From Xestospongia bergquistia (lineage: Eukaryota > Porifera > Demospongiae > Haplosclerida > Petrosiidae), in the NCBI GenBank assembly GCA_963965975.1, contig OZ014416.1:1612001-1676000 (forward strand): a stretch of 64,000 bases of DNA, in the 5' to 3' direction. Made by a program: the position numbers and the translations under genes. The number at the start of each line of letters is the position of its first letter. The stretch's first letter is position 1. The notes under the pieces are model-generated. The model was not told the origin of the DNA. It ran no database searches and saw only the letters and a program-made list of their open reading frames with translations. Shown in pieces: positions 38,775 to 64,000 of the stretch.

Positions 38775-40263
38775 CAATACTGCTTTATTACAGGAATATA
38801 TAGAACATTAATTGTACTTATTAGATGAGTGGGTGGACAAAATTGTTACAATATTGATCTAAATTAAAAATTTTATATGAGCAAAACTCTGTAATCTTAT
38901 TGGTCAATTGGCAGATTCTTAATCCAGCAAGAAACCTCAACAAACTACTCCAAAAAAATCTGAATTAATTTCTGAACAATGAAAGTATTTTCTTGATATC
39001 ATACATGAATTCAAAGTTATTATTATGTTACTCATTGAGTCATAATCATAAGCAGTAAGTAAAATGACATATTATGATACAATACTACGTATTATAGTGT
39101 TTCATTTAGACTGGAAATGAATCTAGTTTAAACTAAATAGCTATATACTCTTCACTTTCTTTAGAACATTTAGTAAAGTAACAATTTTTAGATTATTATA
39201 ATCTGAAAATCTTAGATACTGCATTTTCAATTTCTACAAATAATGGAACTACCTTTGAAACACTAACTACTAAAAATCTCCACTAACCTATGAAGTTATA
39301 TTGATTTAAACCCTTTCTGTACTGACCACACAGTGCTAATATCAACTTCACTTAGAAAATAATGTTGAATAATTTGGAGTATAAGATATCAGACTCAAAT
39401 TACATGTAGTCTGTACACATACATGCATTCCTTTCTACATGTATGTGGTTTCCTCCTACAAGATCAACTGTCATATAATCAACTCCTACAAAACAATTTG
39501 CATGCTATAAATCAACTCTCATGAAATCAATTTTTTACAAAGTCCACCTGGGTGTTCCATCTTCTACTATATTCAAACTAAAATACATTGTGCTTTTCTG
39601 CTGCATACAAACTTAATTTCACTATAAAGGACTACCTTATTATACAGCTTTAATTACACAAAAAGTCAGCTTCATTACAATGAACATATGATATATTTGA
39701 AAATATAAAACAAGGGAAGCTAGCACAGTCTTGATGAGTACTTTGAAGCCATTAAGTCTATATATTATTTATTGTTATTAAAACTTGAATGAACTATTGT
39801 ATTTCTTTAAATATGCATTATTTTACTTCAGCTGATAGATTTCATGGCAAAATTGGTTTCATGAGAGTCGATTTTATGCCATTTGCTCTTGTAAGAGTTG
39901 ACTTCACAGTACAAAATCAGTAGAGAATGGGCTGTTTATGCACATAACTGTTTACAGGATTACATCATTGATATCGTCAGCAGATCTCTTTCCCCAGACC
40001 CTAAACCTTCCCAAATCCAAACAACAATAACATGTTCTTTTAAAATTAGTAGTCACAGAGCACAATGCTACACAACCATTAAATACGGAAACAAGGTTGC
40101 CAAAATTAGTTTTGTCTCTATAGACCTCCTAACAAATTATGCCAAATATCTGGGGATGAGGCTAGACTATATATATACCAAAAGATTCATTCTGTCCACC
40201 ATTTCATCCAACAATCCATCCAGCCATCAATCCATACCTTTCATTCATTTCACTTTACTGTGC
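38775..40263. other. Upstream region of gene H with an imperfect inverted-repeat pair
   Basis: 39450-39535 and 39840-39905 contain related units of opposite orientation ('ataaatcaactctcatgaaa' against 'tttcatgagagtcgatttta'), suggesting a degenerate inverted-repeat element. A plus-strand open frame at 39898-40296 has no recognisable content. The block at 40264-40292 resembles the gene D upstream block. Confidence 0.4.
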
Positions 40264-40619
40264 AGCAATGGCGTCGTAATACTAGCCGCTAGCTAGAAGA
40301 CAACACAGCAAAACTAAAAAGGAATCTCTGGAATCTTTCTCTATATCTAGCGGAAATAGAAGCCGTGTAATTGGCAACTTACTGCAGACGGAGACCCCCC
40401 AAATAGTTTAGTAATGCTTCTACACTTTTTAATTACAGCAACAGTTTTTGTAAAAATATGTGGTCACAGTTTTTGTTTGTAAAAATTTCATATCGATAAG
40501 CATTATGAAAGTAATTTGTTAACTCTAATTATCAACGTCATTAAATGCTTCCAGAGCTTCTGTTCAAGATTAATTAATTTTAATCTGGCAATCTGTGAAA
40601 TTGTAATGGAAATGCTTTA

Positions 40620-42395
<1,776 letters not shown>

Positions 42396-42714
42396 TCAAG
42401 GTTCAGGAGTAATTATTTCAATTTCAAAAATGAGGTATCACTCCAGTTATGAATGATATAGTGTACATGTGGTGCATCAAATGGATACTTGTTAGTAAAT
42501 TTGACTCCAAGACTCTTCTCCTATATATAGTGTCCCTTCTGCTCCTGATACATGGATCAATCAACAGATGGAGTAAAAACATGTCACTATGCACACACAT
42601 ACACACAATTCTTACTCTTGTATAAATTAAAAGTGATATAAATTTTGTCAAATTTGTTCCTTTAAAAAAACATTTTTGTCCAATTGTATTATTCAATATT
42701 CATTATAATATATT

Positions 42715-43245
42715 TAGAATATATAAACATCTGGTTGATTTTAAAATTTCTGCAATTTGCTGTTTACCACTCTCTAGTGTTGAAATAACTGTACTCCAGG
42801 TCACAGGAGTGGGTTCCTCATCAAGCCAACTCTGCAACATGTCTGCAAGTTTTAGTGCCTCATTTAAGTAGCTATATATCGTAATGACTGTAACTTCCCA
42901 TTAGATACTTTTAATACAATACCAATATTCTCCCATACATCAATTACATCAGCTAACAGGTTTACTAGATCCTGTTTATCAGGTATCTTGTTTAATACTT
43001 TACTAATGTCCACTTCATTACCTAATAATCAAAGTAACTACATAGATATGTAGCTTGTACTGCTTACCAGTTAAAGTTTCACATGACTCCTTTTTATAAC
43101 ACAATGGTTGAGCTTCATTTACTAGTAATTAAAACATAATGTCATCAAACAAGAATGAGAATTGTTTTCTGGAGTATGTTGTATGAAACTTTGTTTATTT
43201 GAACAAAGGAGAGTCCAATTCTCTTCCAATTACTTGCATGGAATT
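42715..43245 (-). pseudogene. Relics of a type 1 Death exon and a ROC-COR 3' end
   Basis: 42715-43027 matches the Death exon of genes B and F ('actgtactccaggtcacaggagtggg') with a 2-bp insertion and a deletion near 42765 that break the frame. 43145-43240 matches the ROC-COR 3' end ('gatgagaactgttttctggagtatgttg'-like). They lie directly downstream of gene I and show that a fusion gene of the F kind once stood here. Confidence 0.7.
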
Positions 43246-43447
43246 AAAGTAAATAATTGCACAATCATTTGTTCTATTCCGTAGTATGATGACACCAGTA
43301 GGTTAGATTAATGTCTTTGTTTCACTCAAATTAACTTCAATAATAAAAAAGCTATAAAAATAAATTTAAAAATGTTGAAAATAACACTATTATTTATTGT
43401 CACAGTTATTAACTATATATAACCAAATAATAAAATTTGGAATTAGT

Positions 43448-50798
<7,351 letters not shown>

Positions 50799-50988
50799 CT
50801 TGGTATTGTTAGTTCTTTGTAAGGAAACACTCTCTCTGTTCAACTCTAGCTCTACCTAAAGTCTCGTCCCCAGCAAGCGAAAGTTGGTCTGGTCACACGA
50901 GTTGTTCCCAGTAAGGAATGTCTTCCGGCTTATCCTGATTGTCTACCCGAATATATAGAAATTGACTACTACAGACTGACACCCTATA

Positions 50989-51195
50989 TATTTATGGAGT
51001 GCAAAATTAAAAAATTATCACGATATAATAAATAAGTCATTATTTATCAAATTATTGTTAATTTACTTCTTATTTATGGAGCGCCGTTTGTGTAAAAATT
51101 AAAAAATTATCATAATATGATATATAAGTCATTAGTTATCAAATTATTGTTGATTTACTTCTTATTTATGGAGCACCGTTTGTGTCAAAATTAAA
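50989..51195. repeat. Tandem repeat, unit about 82-92 bp
   Basis: Three occurrences of 'tatttatggagcgccgtttg' (or close) spaced 82 and 92 bp apart, with 'aaattaaaaaattatca.gata' and 'caaattattgtt.atttacttctt' between. It lies between gene I and the reverse-transcriptase element and is not coding. Confidence 0.8.
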
Positions 51196-51459
51196 TACAT
51201 TCAATGGTACATTTAACATGTTATGATTTACTTTTTATTGTTACTTAAGATGTTTCCAGTTAGTTGGTTAGGTGGGAAGTCGAGGACGGACATTAAAACT
51301 CCGTATAACCCCGTTATATTGAAATTTTTTGAATTTCTTAATAATTTTTTTTTGAAAGTAAATGCACATTATTATTTAAATAAACTAAAAACTAAAAAAT
51401 TGCTACATCAATTTTTAACAGGTAAAGAATAAGGCATAAAGAAAAAAGAAATTTTGACA

Positions 51460-55335
<3,876 letters not shown>

Positions 55336-55544
55336 TAGTACCTGTTTTCAATGTTTTCACAGCAACTGCAGTAGTACCATTCCATAGTCCTTCTCACACT
55401 TCATTGAATTGCCCTGCCCCTAAACAACGCATCAGACGAATCTGCCAGCGATCAATCTCCCACTCTTCTAGCTTGCTTTGAAAGTCCAACAGTTTGAGGT
55501 TTCTCAACAGAAGGACAACTAGACAAGGATATCTTAACTCAAGG

Positions 55545-55569
55545 AGGGAGGGAGGGAGGGAGGGAGAGG

Positions 55570-55617
<48 letters not shown>

Positions 55618-55621
55618 GAGA
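55545..55621. repeat. (GGGA)n/(GA)n microsatellite
   Basis: Remnant of the polypyrimidine-tract repeat in pseudogene K, now abutting the kinase stub because the SH2 coding part is missing. Confidence 0.9.
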
Positions 55622-57119
55622 TGACCACATTTTAGATACTTATTATGTTGTCAAAGTGTCAAGGACTACATGTAGGATATATACTAATAAATGTTATTAT
55701 AAATACAAAATAATAATAGATACTCCAATATCACTTTAAGTGTCTGTTTTATTGTTTTAAAATCAATATACTCAATAAATGTCATAGAAAGAAGAAATAC
55801 TATACTTCTAATGAATAATGTGTTTAGTTAAATATTAAGAGTACAAATAACTATTATGTTAGTTTTCTCAGTCATATCAATTACTTACTAATTAGGTCTT
55901 ATATCAATGTACTGTTGACTATATATTGCAAACTGGAAATTTACAAGGAAGAATATTTTCATGAAAATTTTTTTGATGTTTAAGAATTCAAATTATATGG
56001 TTATATATGTATCACACCTATTGTTAACTGAGAATTGAATTTTGTTTATCAAATGACTTTACATTTGAAAAATTCATGAAAGCGTTCCTCGTCAAACATT
56101 TTCCTGTATGCAATAAAGACCTTATATGGTAGATTCAATATAGTATTGTTGTACATTGGTTAGTATACATTAATAACATATACTTAATCAAACAGTTATT
56201 TATTAATAAATTTAATATATTTAAATTGATTTATATTGTTTATACTTACTCTTCAGCATCCAAGCTCTTCCATTCAACAACATAATTACTAGGGACATAC
56301 CCTTCTTTGCTAGTGTTCTTACTACAAGCAAACCACCAGTTTTTATCATCAGTATTAATAATATATAGGAGATCACCTTAGAGAGGAGTAAATTAAGATA
56401 TGCATTAAATTATAATATAGAGGTGTGTCCAACTGATATTGCTATTATTATGAAATAAAGAATGTATTCTTTTACCTTTCATATGTATTTTGTGACAGAC
56501 TATCATATCATAGACTGATAATGAGACTACTATTAATGTCTCTAACAAAATGTTTGCAAAGAGAACACATCAAACAAAATAAATCTACTTTCTTCTGGTG
56601 ATTATGAAGACCCTGTCTATTAAAAACTATACAAACTATGGCCTCCTATCAAACCTCTGGACATTTTAATACAGATGTGGAGAAATTAAAACATATGTGG
56701 TATATAGAGTAATAGATGATGTATTTTAATGTATTAAATAAATTTAAGTTTCAAGTTTAGGGTCTAGAGTAGTTTTAATTTCCTGTTAAAGCATGGAATT
56801 CATTATCACCACTCTAGACAATAAATCACTGATTCCATAACAGAGATTTCTGGCCATAAGACAGAAAATACTCACTGGATAATATTTAATTTTTATACCT
56901 TTTTTGAAAGATAAATCATTATCTGTTTGACTATCATAATCATATTTCCCAATAAACACAGTATAATTTAGTTCAACAGGTTCTGGAGGGGGGACTACAG
57001 ATGGAGACTCAGAGATCTTCTGAGAATTATATCCAGTGTACTGCGTTGATGGCTTCTTAGGATGATCCTTTGTCATCTTAGTGTTAGTACAGCCCATACT
57101 TTAATTCTTTGTAAGGAAA

Positions 57120-58100
57120 GCCTGCCCTTTTGTTTAATTCTTTCATTTGCCTTTCCACTGAAAGAGAAAGAGAGAGAGAGAGAGAGAGAAATGCATGATC
57201 TGATTTTAGACAGTTATTATATGACCAAAGGATCAAGGACTATACATATAGGATGTATACTAATTAATAAATGTTATTATAAACACAAAATAGTAACAGA
57301 TACTCCAATATTACTCTAATTGTCATATATTATATTATTATCTGTTTTATTGTTTTAAAATCATCATACTCAATAAATATAATATAAAAAGTAATACTAT
57401 ATTTTTAATGAATAATGTTTTTAACTAAAAATTAAGAGTACATATATCTATTTTGTTAGTTTTCTGATCAGTCATATAAATTACTTACTAATTAGGTCTT
57501 ATATCAATGTAGTACTGAGTGAAGTATATATTTCTCCATTAGTGACATATTCAGACAACTATAATTATTCATAAATTTATATTTAATCAATGTATTTATA
57601 TCAATTTACTTGTTTATACTTACTCTTCAGCATCTAAACTCTTCCATTCAGCAACATAATTACTAGGAATGATAGGTCAAGGTTCAGGAGTAATCAATTC
57701 AATTTCAAAAAGGAAGCATCACTTCAGTTATAAATGATATAGTAATCTAACCTGTACATGTGGTGGATCAAATGGATATTTGTTAGTAAATTTGACTCCA
57801 AGACTATTCTCCTATATATAGTGTCCCTTCTGCTCCTGATACATGGATCAACCAACTGATGTGATAGAAACATGTCACTATACAGACACACACAATTGTT
57901 ACTCTTGTGTTATTAAATTTTGTCAAATTTGTCCCTTTATAAAACATTTTAAAACAAATTTTCCAATTGTATTATTCAATATTCATTATAATATATTTAG
58001 AATATATAAACATCTGGTTGATTTTAAAATTTCTGCAGTTAGCTTTTTACCAACAATCACAGGAGTTGATTGTTTATCAAGCCAAATCTGCAACTTGTCT
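57120..58100 (-). pseudogene. Remnants of an L-like copy between genes J and K
   Basis: 57167-57500 matches the intron of relic L (41598-42230: 'aatgcatgatc.gattttagac', 'aaggatcaaggactatacata'), with its own (GA)n. 57622-57671 is a truncated SH3 exon (SNYVAEW(K)SLDAEE), 57690-57860 the gene E upstream block, and 57980-58090 a Death type 1 scrap. The order is the same as at 41600-42800, so this is a second copy of the same ruined unit, without the foldback. Confidence 0.7.
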
Positions 58101-58327
58101 TCCATTACTTGCATGGAGTTAAAGTAAATAATTGCACAATCATTTGTTCTATTCTGTGCTATGATGACACCAGTAAGTTAGATTAATGTGTTTGTTTCAC
58201 TCAAATCAACTTCAAATAATAATAAAAACCTATAAAAATAAATTTTAAAATGTCAAAAATAGCACTCTATTATTTATTGTCAAAGTTATTAACTATATAT
58301 AGACAAATAATAACATTTGGAATTAGT

Positions 58328-61300
58328 TCAGCTGCAGCATGAATCTGGAAAAAAAGAACATTATGTTACTCAGTGGTCTTAATGTACTTGATGTTATAAA
58401 GTATTCTGTGACATAAAAATAATTTATTATTGCTTGTATAGGTGTATTGTGGGCACTATATCCGTTAGTAATGTGTTGACTGTTTAATATGGCAAATAAT
58501 GCACATACAATAACTATTCATACCTGGTGTACTGCCAAGGAATTGACAAATCTCAGTAGCTAAGGATTTCTTTTGTAGAGGACCCTCTATAACACTGATG
58601 ATGTTGTTCCATGTAGCAGGAGTGGGTTCATTATCCAACCAGCTCTGTAACATCTTGGACATCTTGACATCATCAGAGAAACTAGAATAACACAACATCT
58701 CAATAGTGTTAGGATCCACTCCAAGTAGATCTCCCATCTGTTGCCATTTAGCAGTGATAGAAGAAAGCAACCTAAGCAGCATATGTTTCTCTGGTTTGCT
58801 AGCTATGAAGTAAAGATATTATCAATGCATGTAATGAAGAAATGAAACCAGCTACATTTCATGTTTAAAGCAGTCTAGTATTGATAACAAGATTTTCTTC
58901 ATCATACCTTTAATGTTAGGTATTGGTACTGATGGTATGAGAGAGAGATAGTTGCTTGGTGCCAGACCTTTTTGATCACCGTAACGTATTAACCACCATC
59001 CATCTTGGTCTGTTTCCATATTGATGACATCAACAATGTCACCCTCTTTGATGGTAATCTCATCATCTTTATCAACAGTGTAGGAGAACATGGCTTTAGC
59101 TTTTAACTTGTTATGAAGTTGACCTCTTGAATCAGGTATTGATGAAAGAGGGACATTAGGTGAAACTAGAGAATAAAAAACAATTTACACCATTGTTATT
59201 GATGTTTACGTACTACTGATCTTCAATAGCATACATTTAGTAATTAGTGAATTTGTGGGCTCAATTTTCAGACAGACAATTGAAATCAACATCTTATAGA
59301 AGTACAATGGTGGATACTCTAAATGCTAATAGGGGAAGTTGGCTCATGATCAGTTGATTTAAGAAGTAGTTTAAGTTATCTGTCTTGTTTAAATTGATTA
59401 TTGTCAGGAGATAAGAAAACGACATAACTACTTAGAATACTAGTCTCATTATTAAACACTAAGAAACAAGACCTATTATAGTGCATGATTGTTTATGTAA
59501 ACAGTCTTATATGAAATAAAGTACAAGATTTGTTAATGCAAATTAACTAGCTAAACATCAATAAATCGTTAATTTGGAAAATTTTTATATACTCTTGTCT
59601 CTTTCACATCTGTTGATACCTATTCATCATTATCTATCTATACTTTATGTAAACATTTAGTATATAATATAGTATTTAACTGCACATACCATCATTAGTG
59701 GAGTCAAACCAAGACCAACAAGGATGAGAACTGTTTTCTGGAGTATAATGTATAACATCTTCTTTATATGTACAATAAAGAGTCCATTGGTCTTCATCCC
59801 AGATGGTAGCAATATGTGTGCCATCCACATTACATGGACAATAAAAACCAACCTCTGGTTGCATTTCTTTAACGATTTTTCTTGTTGTAATGGTTTCATT
59901 GATAGCTCTCATTAGCTCTTTCTTTACTTCAATGCAATCTTGAATGAATTTGTAATAAATCTTAAACACATTGTGATCTTCAATGAAATCAACCTTTCCT
60001 CTGCCAATCTTTCTTAGTGTTATGAAATTGGAGTATATCTTAGAGTCTGACTCATCAATAACCCACAATGATCTACCATGATGTGTTATAGAGAGAAGGT
60101 GGACTATCGCAGCACAAAAGAGACCAATTGGAGCACCTTTCTTAAAGTAAAACAGCAAAGGACATGAGGTAGAATTGTGTACAGGATTGACTTCTGATGG
60201 ATCAATTAAAGGTAGTAATGCTGGCATGAAAAATTTGTTATCAGGTAATTCTGTGGCAATCAAAAGGTGCTGGAATATTTTAAGCACTTCTGAGCTAAAG
60301 GATTGGAAATAAGAAGATATTTTATTACTTTTTTGAGACTTAGCAAAGGCATCTTTCGAAATGATACCACGGTCAGCCATTTTTTTAACATCAATTGTTC
60401 CTGAACCAATTCCAACTCCATTTCGTATTTTGCAGACAAGTATCATCAGCTCACTGACTACTTCAATCAAACTGTGGGGGAGGATGAACACTAAATCACT
60501 CACTCCAGGGTAATATAAGATGTTGTTGAGGAGATAGAAGAATTTAAGAGCACTCTGTATTTCTTCTATATATAAACCTAATCCTAGACCAGTAGCTTTG
60601 CATTCTTCCAAGCTAAGCACTCCACAACCTTTAATGGCTTCTTGACGCAGCAAAATTTCAAATGCATACCACTTTAATGGGATATTAACTTTAAATGCTT
60701 GATCCTTTAATTCAGCACGAATCTCTTTAATCACTGGATCATCAAACACACCCTGATAAGCTTTACGACCATCTACTTCAGACAAAATCTTTCCAGTAGT
60801 GACATTATGATAAGACAGATTGCCTTCAATAGATTGAAATATCTTAGCAAGCTTTTCTTCTTTCTCTTCAATGCTTTCCACTACATTTTCATTTCTAAGT
60901 TGTTCTTCATACTTGTCACGATGGGTAGCAAGTGCAAATATTTTAAGTTTTTCTGGAGGCTTGATAATGACCTGAGATAGCTCAGTATCATTTAATAATC
61001 TTTGCTGTTGGACACTATTAACCATGAGTATGAGACGTTTGAGGAGTGTCTCAACAGTTGGTGAGTGACCACTTACAACATATTCTCCATCTTCACATTG
61101 TAACACAGTTGAGGATTGACTAGATAGATCTTCAGCTAGATTAATAACTAGCATAAGGACTGATGCACATGGTATAAAGGCTTGTAATAACTGTTGAAAC
61201 TGAATTTGTCCTCCAGAGTCAATAAAGTAGAGCCATTCTTTGTGTAGTGTGAGCTTAATGCCCTCAGTAGAAGCTTTGTTGACAATATCAGACAACTGCT

Positions 61301-63284
61301 GGGTAGCACTATCATTTATTTTTGGAAGCTGGACAGGTGGTAAGTCCAGAGAAGGTTCTACATCACTTTGGTTACTAGTACTGACTGGGATCCTAGCTTC
61401 AGTTCTCTTGCTCCTAACAAATAGTTTCTTTGTGAATGCAGTAACTTTACCAATAATTGATTTTGAGGCTGGTACTGGTACTAGTACTGGATCTAAATCT
61501 TCAATTTCATTGTTAGTATCTTCCTCTTGAGTAAGAGATCTGATTTCATTGGCAAACTTTTCAATCATTTTTTCATCATCTACTATTTCCCAGTGACATT
61601 CATTCAGTTGACCATACTGACTCATAGAGAATTCTCCAATAGCAATTTGTGGAGACTCAACACAACCTGTGCTGATATTACTCTCATAAGGTTGAGAGAG
61701 AGTTAGGCATTTGACTGATGTTTTACCAGCTCTAGCTGGACCTTGGACAACTGCTTTCGTAATACAGGTCTCAACAGTTCTACCAGATTTCAGAGCATTA
61801 TGAAGATTGATTTGATCTACATAATGAATGCAATATTATTATAATTAGTATTGGTGCCAAAAAGATAAATTCTGTAATGTTATATTGTATCATGTGTTTT
61901 AGGATTATCAAACAATGGTACTTAAGGGATTGCTATATTTTTTTGCCATTCTTATATCCTTACTTTTAAATCACATTTGTAATTATTAAGTAATTCCTCA
62001 TAATTGTATGAAACTTACCAATTTCAGTAAATTGATTATTGCCCTGAGATGAGAGTTCATTACCTTGAGATGAGAGTTCAGTGCCTTGAGATGAGAGTTT
62101 GTTGCTATTAGACAAGCTTCCAAAGCTTTCAGGATCACGATATCCACCTTCAGTGTCTGTGTAGAATTCTTCTAGGCGCCACTGAAGAGACTCAAATGTA
62201 GGTCTGTTGGCTGGCTCTTCCCTCCAGCAATCTAACATTATATCATGTAGCTCCTTAGGACAATTTGCTGGGCAGCCCATACGATATCCTTGAGAAAGTT
62301 TCTCTAAGACTTCAGCATTAGTCATACCAGGATATGGAAAGAGACCATAGGTAATGATCTCATACAAGACAATACCAAATGACCAAACGTCAGATTTGAT
62401 AGTAAATCTCTTACATAAAACTGCTTCAGGTGCTGTCCATTTTATAGGGAACTTGGCACCAGTCGTTTCCACATAAATATCTTCATCGATCACATGAGCA
62501 AGACCAAAATCTGCTACTTTACATATCATGTGATCACCTACTAAGATATTATGAGCTGTAAGATCTCGATGGATGCAGTTCTGAGTCTCCAAATATGCCA
62601 TTCCTGCAGCTACTTGAGCTGACATATCGATAAGTTGAATTTTTTGAAGAAATCGTCCCTCTCCTCGAAGATATTCCAGCAAACTACCATATTTCATTAA
62701 CTCCATGATGATGAAAAATGGTTCTTCTGTAGTACATACAGCATACAACTGGATTAACTTTAAATGACGTAGTTTCATCATTAGAGCTGCCTCTTGTAAG
62801 AACTCCTGTGGTGACATACTACCTGTTTTCAATGTTTTCACAGCAACTGCAGTAGTACCATTCCATAGCCCCTCCCATACCTCACTGAATTGCCCTGCTC
62901 CTAAGCGACGTATCAGACGAATCTGTCGACGATCAATCTCCCACTTTTCATTAGCTTGCTTTGAAAGTCCAACAGTTTGAGGTTTCTCAACAGCAAGACA
63001 AGGATATTTTAGCTCAACACACAGGCCATCAGCTTGAATCTGATAATATTGAATTAACTGTGGAATAGTTGCAAACTCGACACGATGAGTGACAAAGAAT
63101 GATCCATTTTCATGTCGTCGGATTTTATAATGACGCACTCTATCTGTATCTCTTACAGATAGTGAGTAGTCTCCTGGAGTTGTTTCATGGTCTCGTACTA
63201 GGAAAGAAGCATACTGATTAAAAGGCATCATGAGTTGCTTCTCAGCATCATTTCTTTTAATCCTGCCAAAATACCAACTAGGGT

Positions 63285-63318
<34 letters not shown>

Positions 63319-63580
63319 GTTTTCACAGCCAGTATATAATACGTTCTCAATACCAGGAACTACCTTACACACAGGAAACACAAAATGAACTCATTCCCAT
63401 TGTAAAAAGCTATTCACAGTCTAGTACATAATTACATATACATCGTCTTCACTTACTCTTCAGCATCCAAGCTCTTCCATTCAGCAACATAATTACTAGG
63501 GATGTACCCTTCTTTGCCAGTGATCTTACTACGAGCAAACCACCAATCTCCATCAGTAGTAATGATATATAGATGGTCAC
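58328..63580 (-). CDS. Gene J: Src kinase-ROC-COR-SH3-Death fusion, intact but 5' truncated by window end
   Basis: Exons: 63457-63580 (SH3 second half), 62019-63277 (SH2-kinase-linker, 1259 nt), 59690-61816 (ROC-COR, 2127 nt), 58908-59165 (SH3), 58524-58802 (Death) and 58328-58344 (DSCCS, stop). All phases agree. Kinase: [46 protein letters not shown]; tail [11 protein letters not shown] then NELSSQG repeats and NNQFTEI. The catalytic Asp and Asn are kept; HRDLAARN is changed to HRDLTAHN, as in I. The SH3 exon lacks one residue (TTDGDWW against STDEGDWW in D). The N-terminal exon must lie beyond 64000. This is the best copy of the longer fusion type. Confidence 0.85.
58524..59165 (-). CDS. 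SH3 and Death (type 2) exons of gene J
   Basis: SH3 exon 58908-59165 ([40 protein letters not shown]) and Death exon 58524-58802 ([44 protein letters not shown]). Lengths of 258 and 279 nt keep phase. Confidence 0.83.
59690..61816 (-). CDS. ROC-COR exon of gene J
   Basis: 2127 nt, open throughout: [73 protein letters not shown], donor after DSTNDG. Near-identical to gene I, three residues shorter in the spacer after IEDLD. Confidence 0.87.
63281..63319. repeat. Short (GA)n at the SH2 splice acceptor of gene J
   Basis: GA run interrupted by one 'ggga'. Same position as in genes E and I but only about 35 bp. Confidence 0.9.
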
Positions 63581-64000
63581 CTGAGAAAGGGTGAAAACAA
63601 TAAAATAATATTTCTAGAAGTGTGTCCAATTGATATTGTCTTATTATGACGCAAGGAATGATGTTCCTTTGTCTTTATCTTGTGGATGACTATCACTTGA
63701 TAGACTGCCACAATGAGCTCAAGACTACTGCTGTTCTAATTAAATGTTAAAAAAGACAACATATGTAGTTTACTTTCCTATCAGACCTCTGGGTAAAAAC
63801 ATACATGGTATCTAGAGTACTAGTAACAGAATGTCATACTTTAGTGCAAAATTAACACATTTAAGTTCTGATGTTCATGGTTTAGGTTCTAGAGTATACT
63901 TTTAATTTCTCAATAAAATATGGTATTTCATTACCAGTACTCTAGACACCGTCTTCAGAAATAATTGGATAAACACATTCCATAACAAAGATGGAAATAC
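63581..64000. other. Gene J intron, continuing off the window
   Basis: Nearly identical to the gene I intron from 49065 onward ('gagaaagggtgaaaacaataaaataatatttctag', 'gatagactgccacaatgagctcaagac'). No gene. Confidence 0.7.

Noticed and set aside
39898-40296. 132-codon plus-strand open frame
   Set aside because: No recognisable domain; it overlaps the probable promoter block of gene H.

Overview
The window looks like animal nuclear DNA, most probably from a demosponge (Amphimedon-like). It is AT-rich, with short GT-AG introns. Its Src-type kinases have SH2 and kinase domains in one uninterrupted exon, and its ROC-COR and Death-domain proteins are of a type common in marine invertebrates. The species is an inference. 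All cellular genes lie on the minus strand, so transcription runs from high to low coordinates.

The region is a tandem array of signalling genes made by repeated duplication. In transcription order: gene J (63580 to 58328, 5' exon outside the window); gene K (57097 to 53955, wrecked by two insertions); gene I (50798 to 43448, one frameshift); kinase relic L (42395 to 40620) with Death-domain leftovers; gene H (38745 to about 30990); pseudogene G (about 30570 to 26850); gene F (26418 to 20590); gene E (19766 to 16835); gene D (16187 to 12117); gene C (10499 to 9332); gene B (8913 to 2878); a kinase relic (1640-1900); and gene A (1332 to 1, continuing off the window).

D and E are conventional Src-type kinases (SH3-SH2-tyrosine kinase) with an N-terminal Met-Gly, and their exon sums close exactly in frame (531 and 491 aa). 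F, H, I and J are different. Their kinase exon has no stop after the kinase domain (I is broken there by one extra base). It runs through a NELSQ-type repeat linker into a splice donor after the motif FTEI, and joins in phase to a large exon encoding a ROC-type GTPase plus COR-like domain. That is followed either by a Death domain (F) or by a second SH3 and a different Death domain (H, I, J). F closes perfectly as a 1315-aa SH3-SH2-TK-ROC-COR-Death protein. In gene B the same ROC-COR-Death module is joined through the same splice motif to two tandem Rab/Ras-like GTPase domains. I read this as an exon-shuffled family in which one ROC-COR-Death back end is driven by either a tyrosine-kinase head or a twin small-GTPase head. 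This is the most interesting content of the window.

The array is in active decay and turnover. There is a nonsense codon in B, a +1 frameshift in I, a pseudokinase-like NFG motif in H, a degenerate activation loop in E, and several relic copies. Other visible events are a gene-conversion-like patch in J and (CT)n expansions at one splice acceptor. Mobile elements include a TTAA-flanked Kolobok-like element, a reverse-transcriptase element, several terminal-inverted-repeat elements and a 71-bp-arm foldback.
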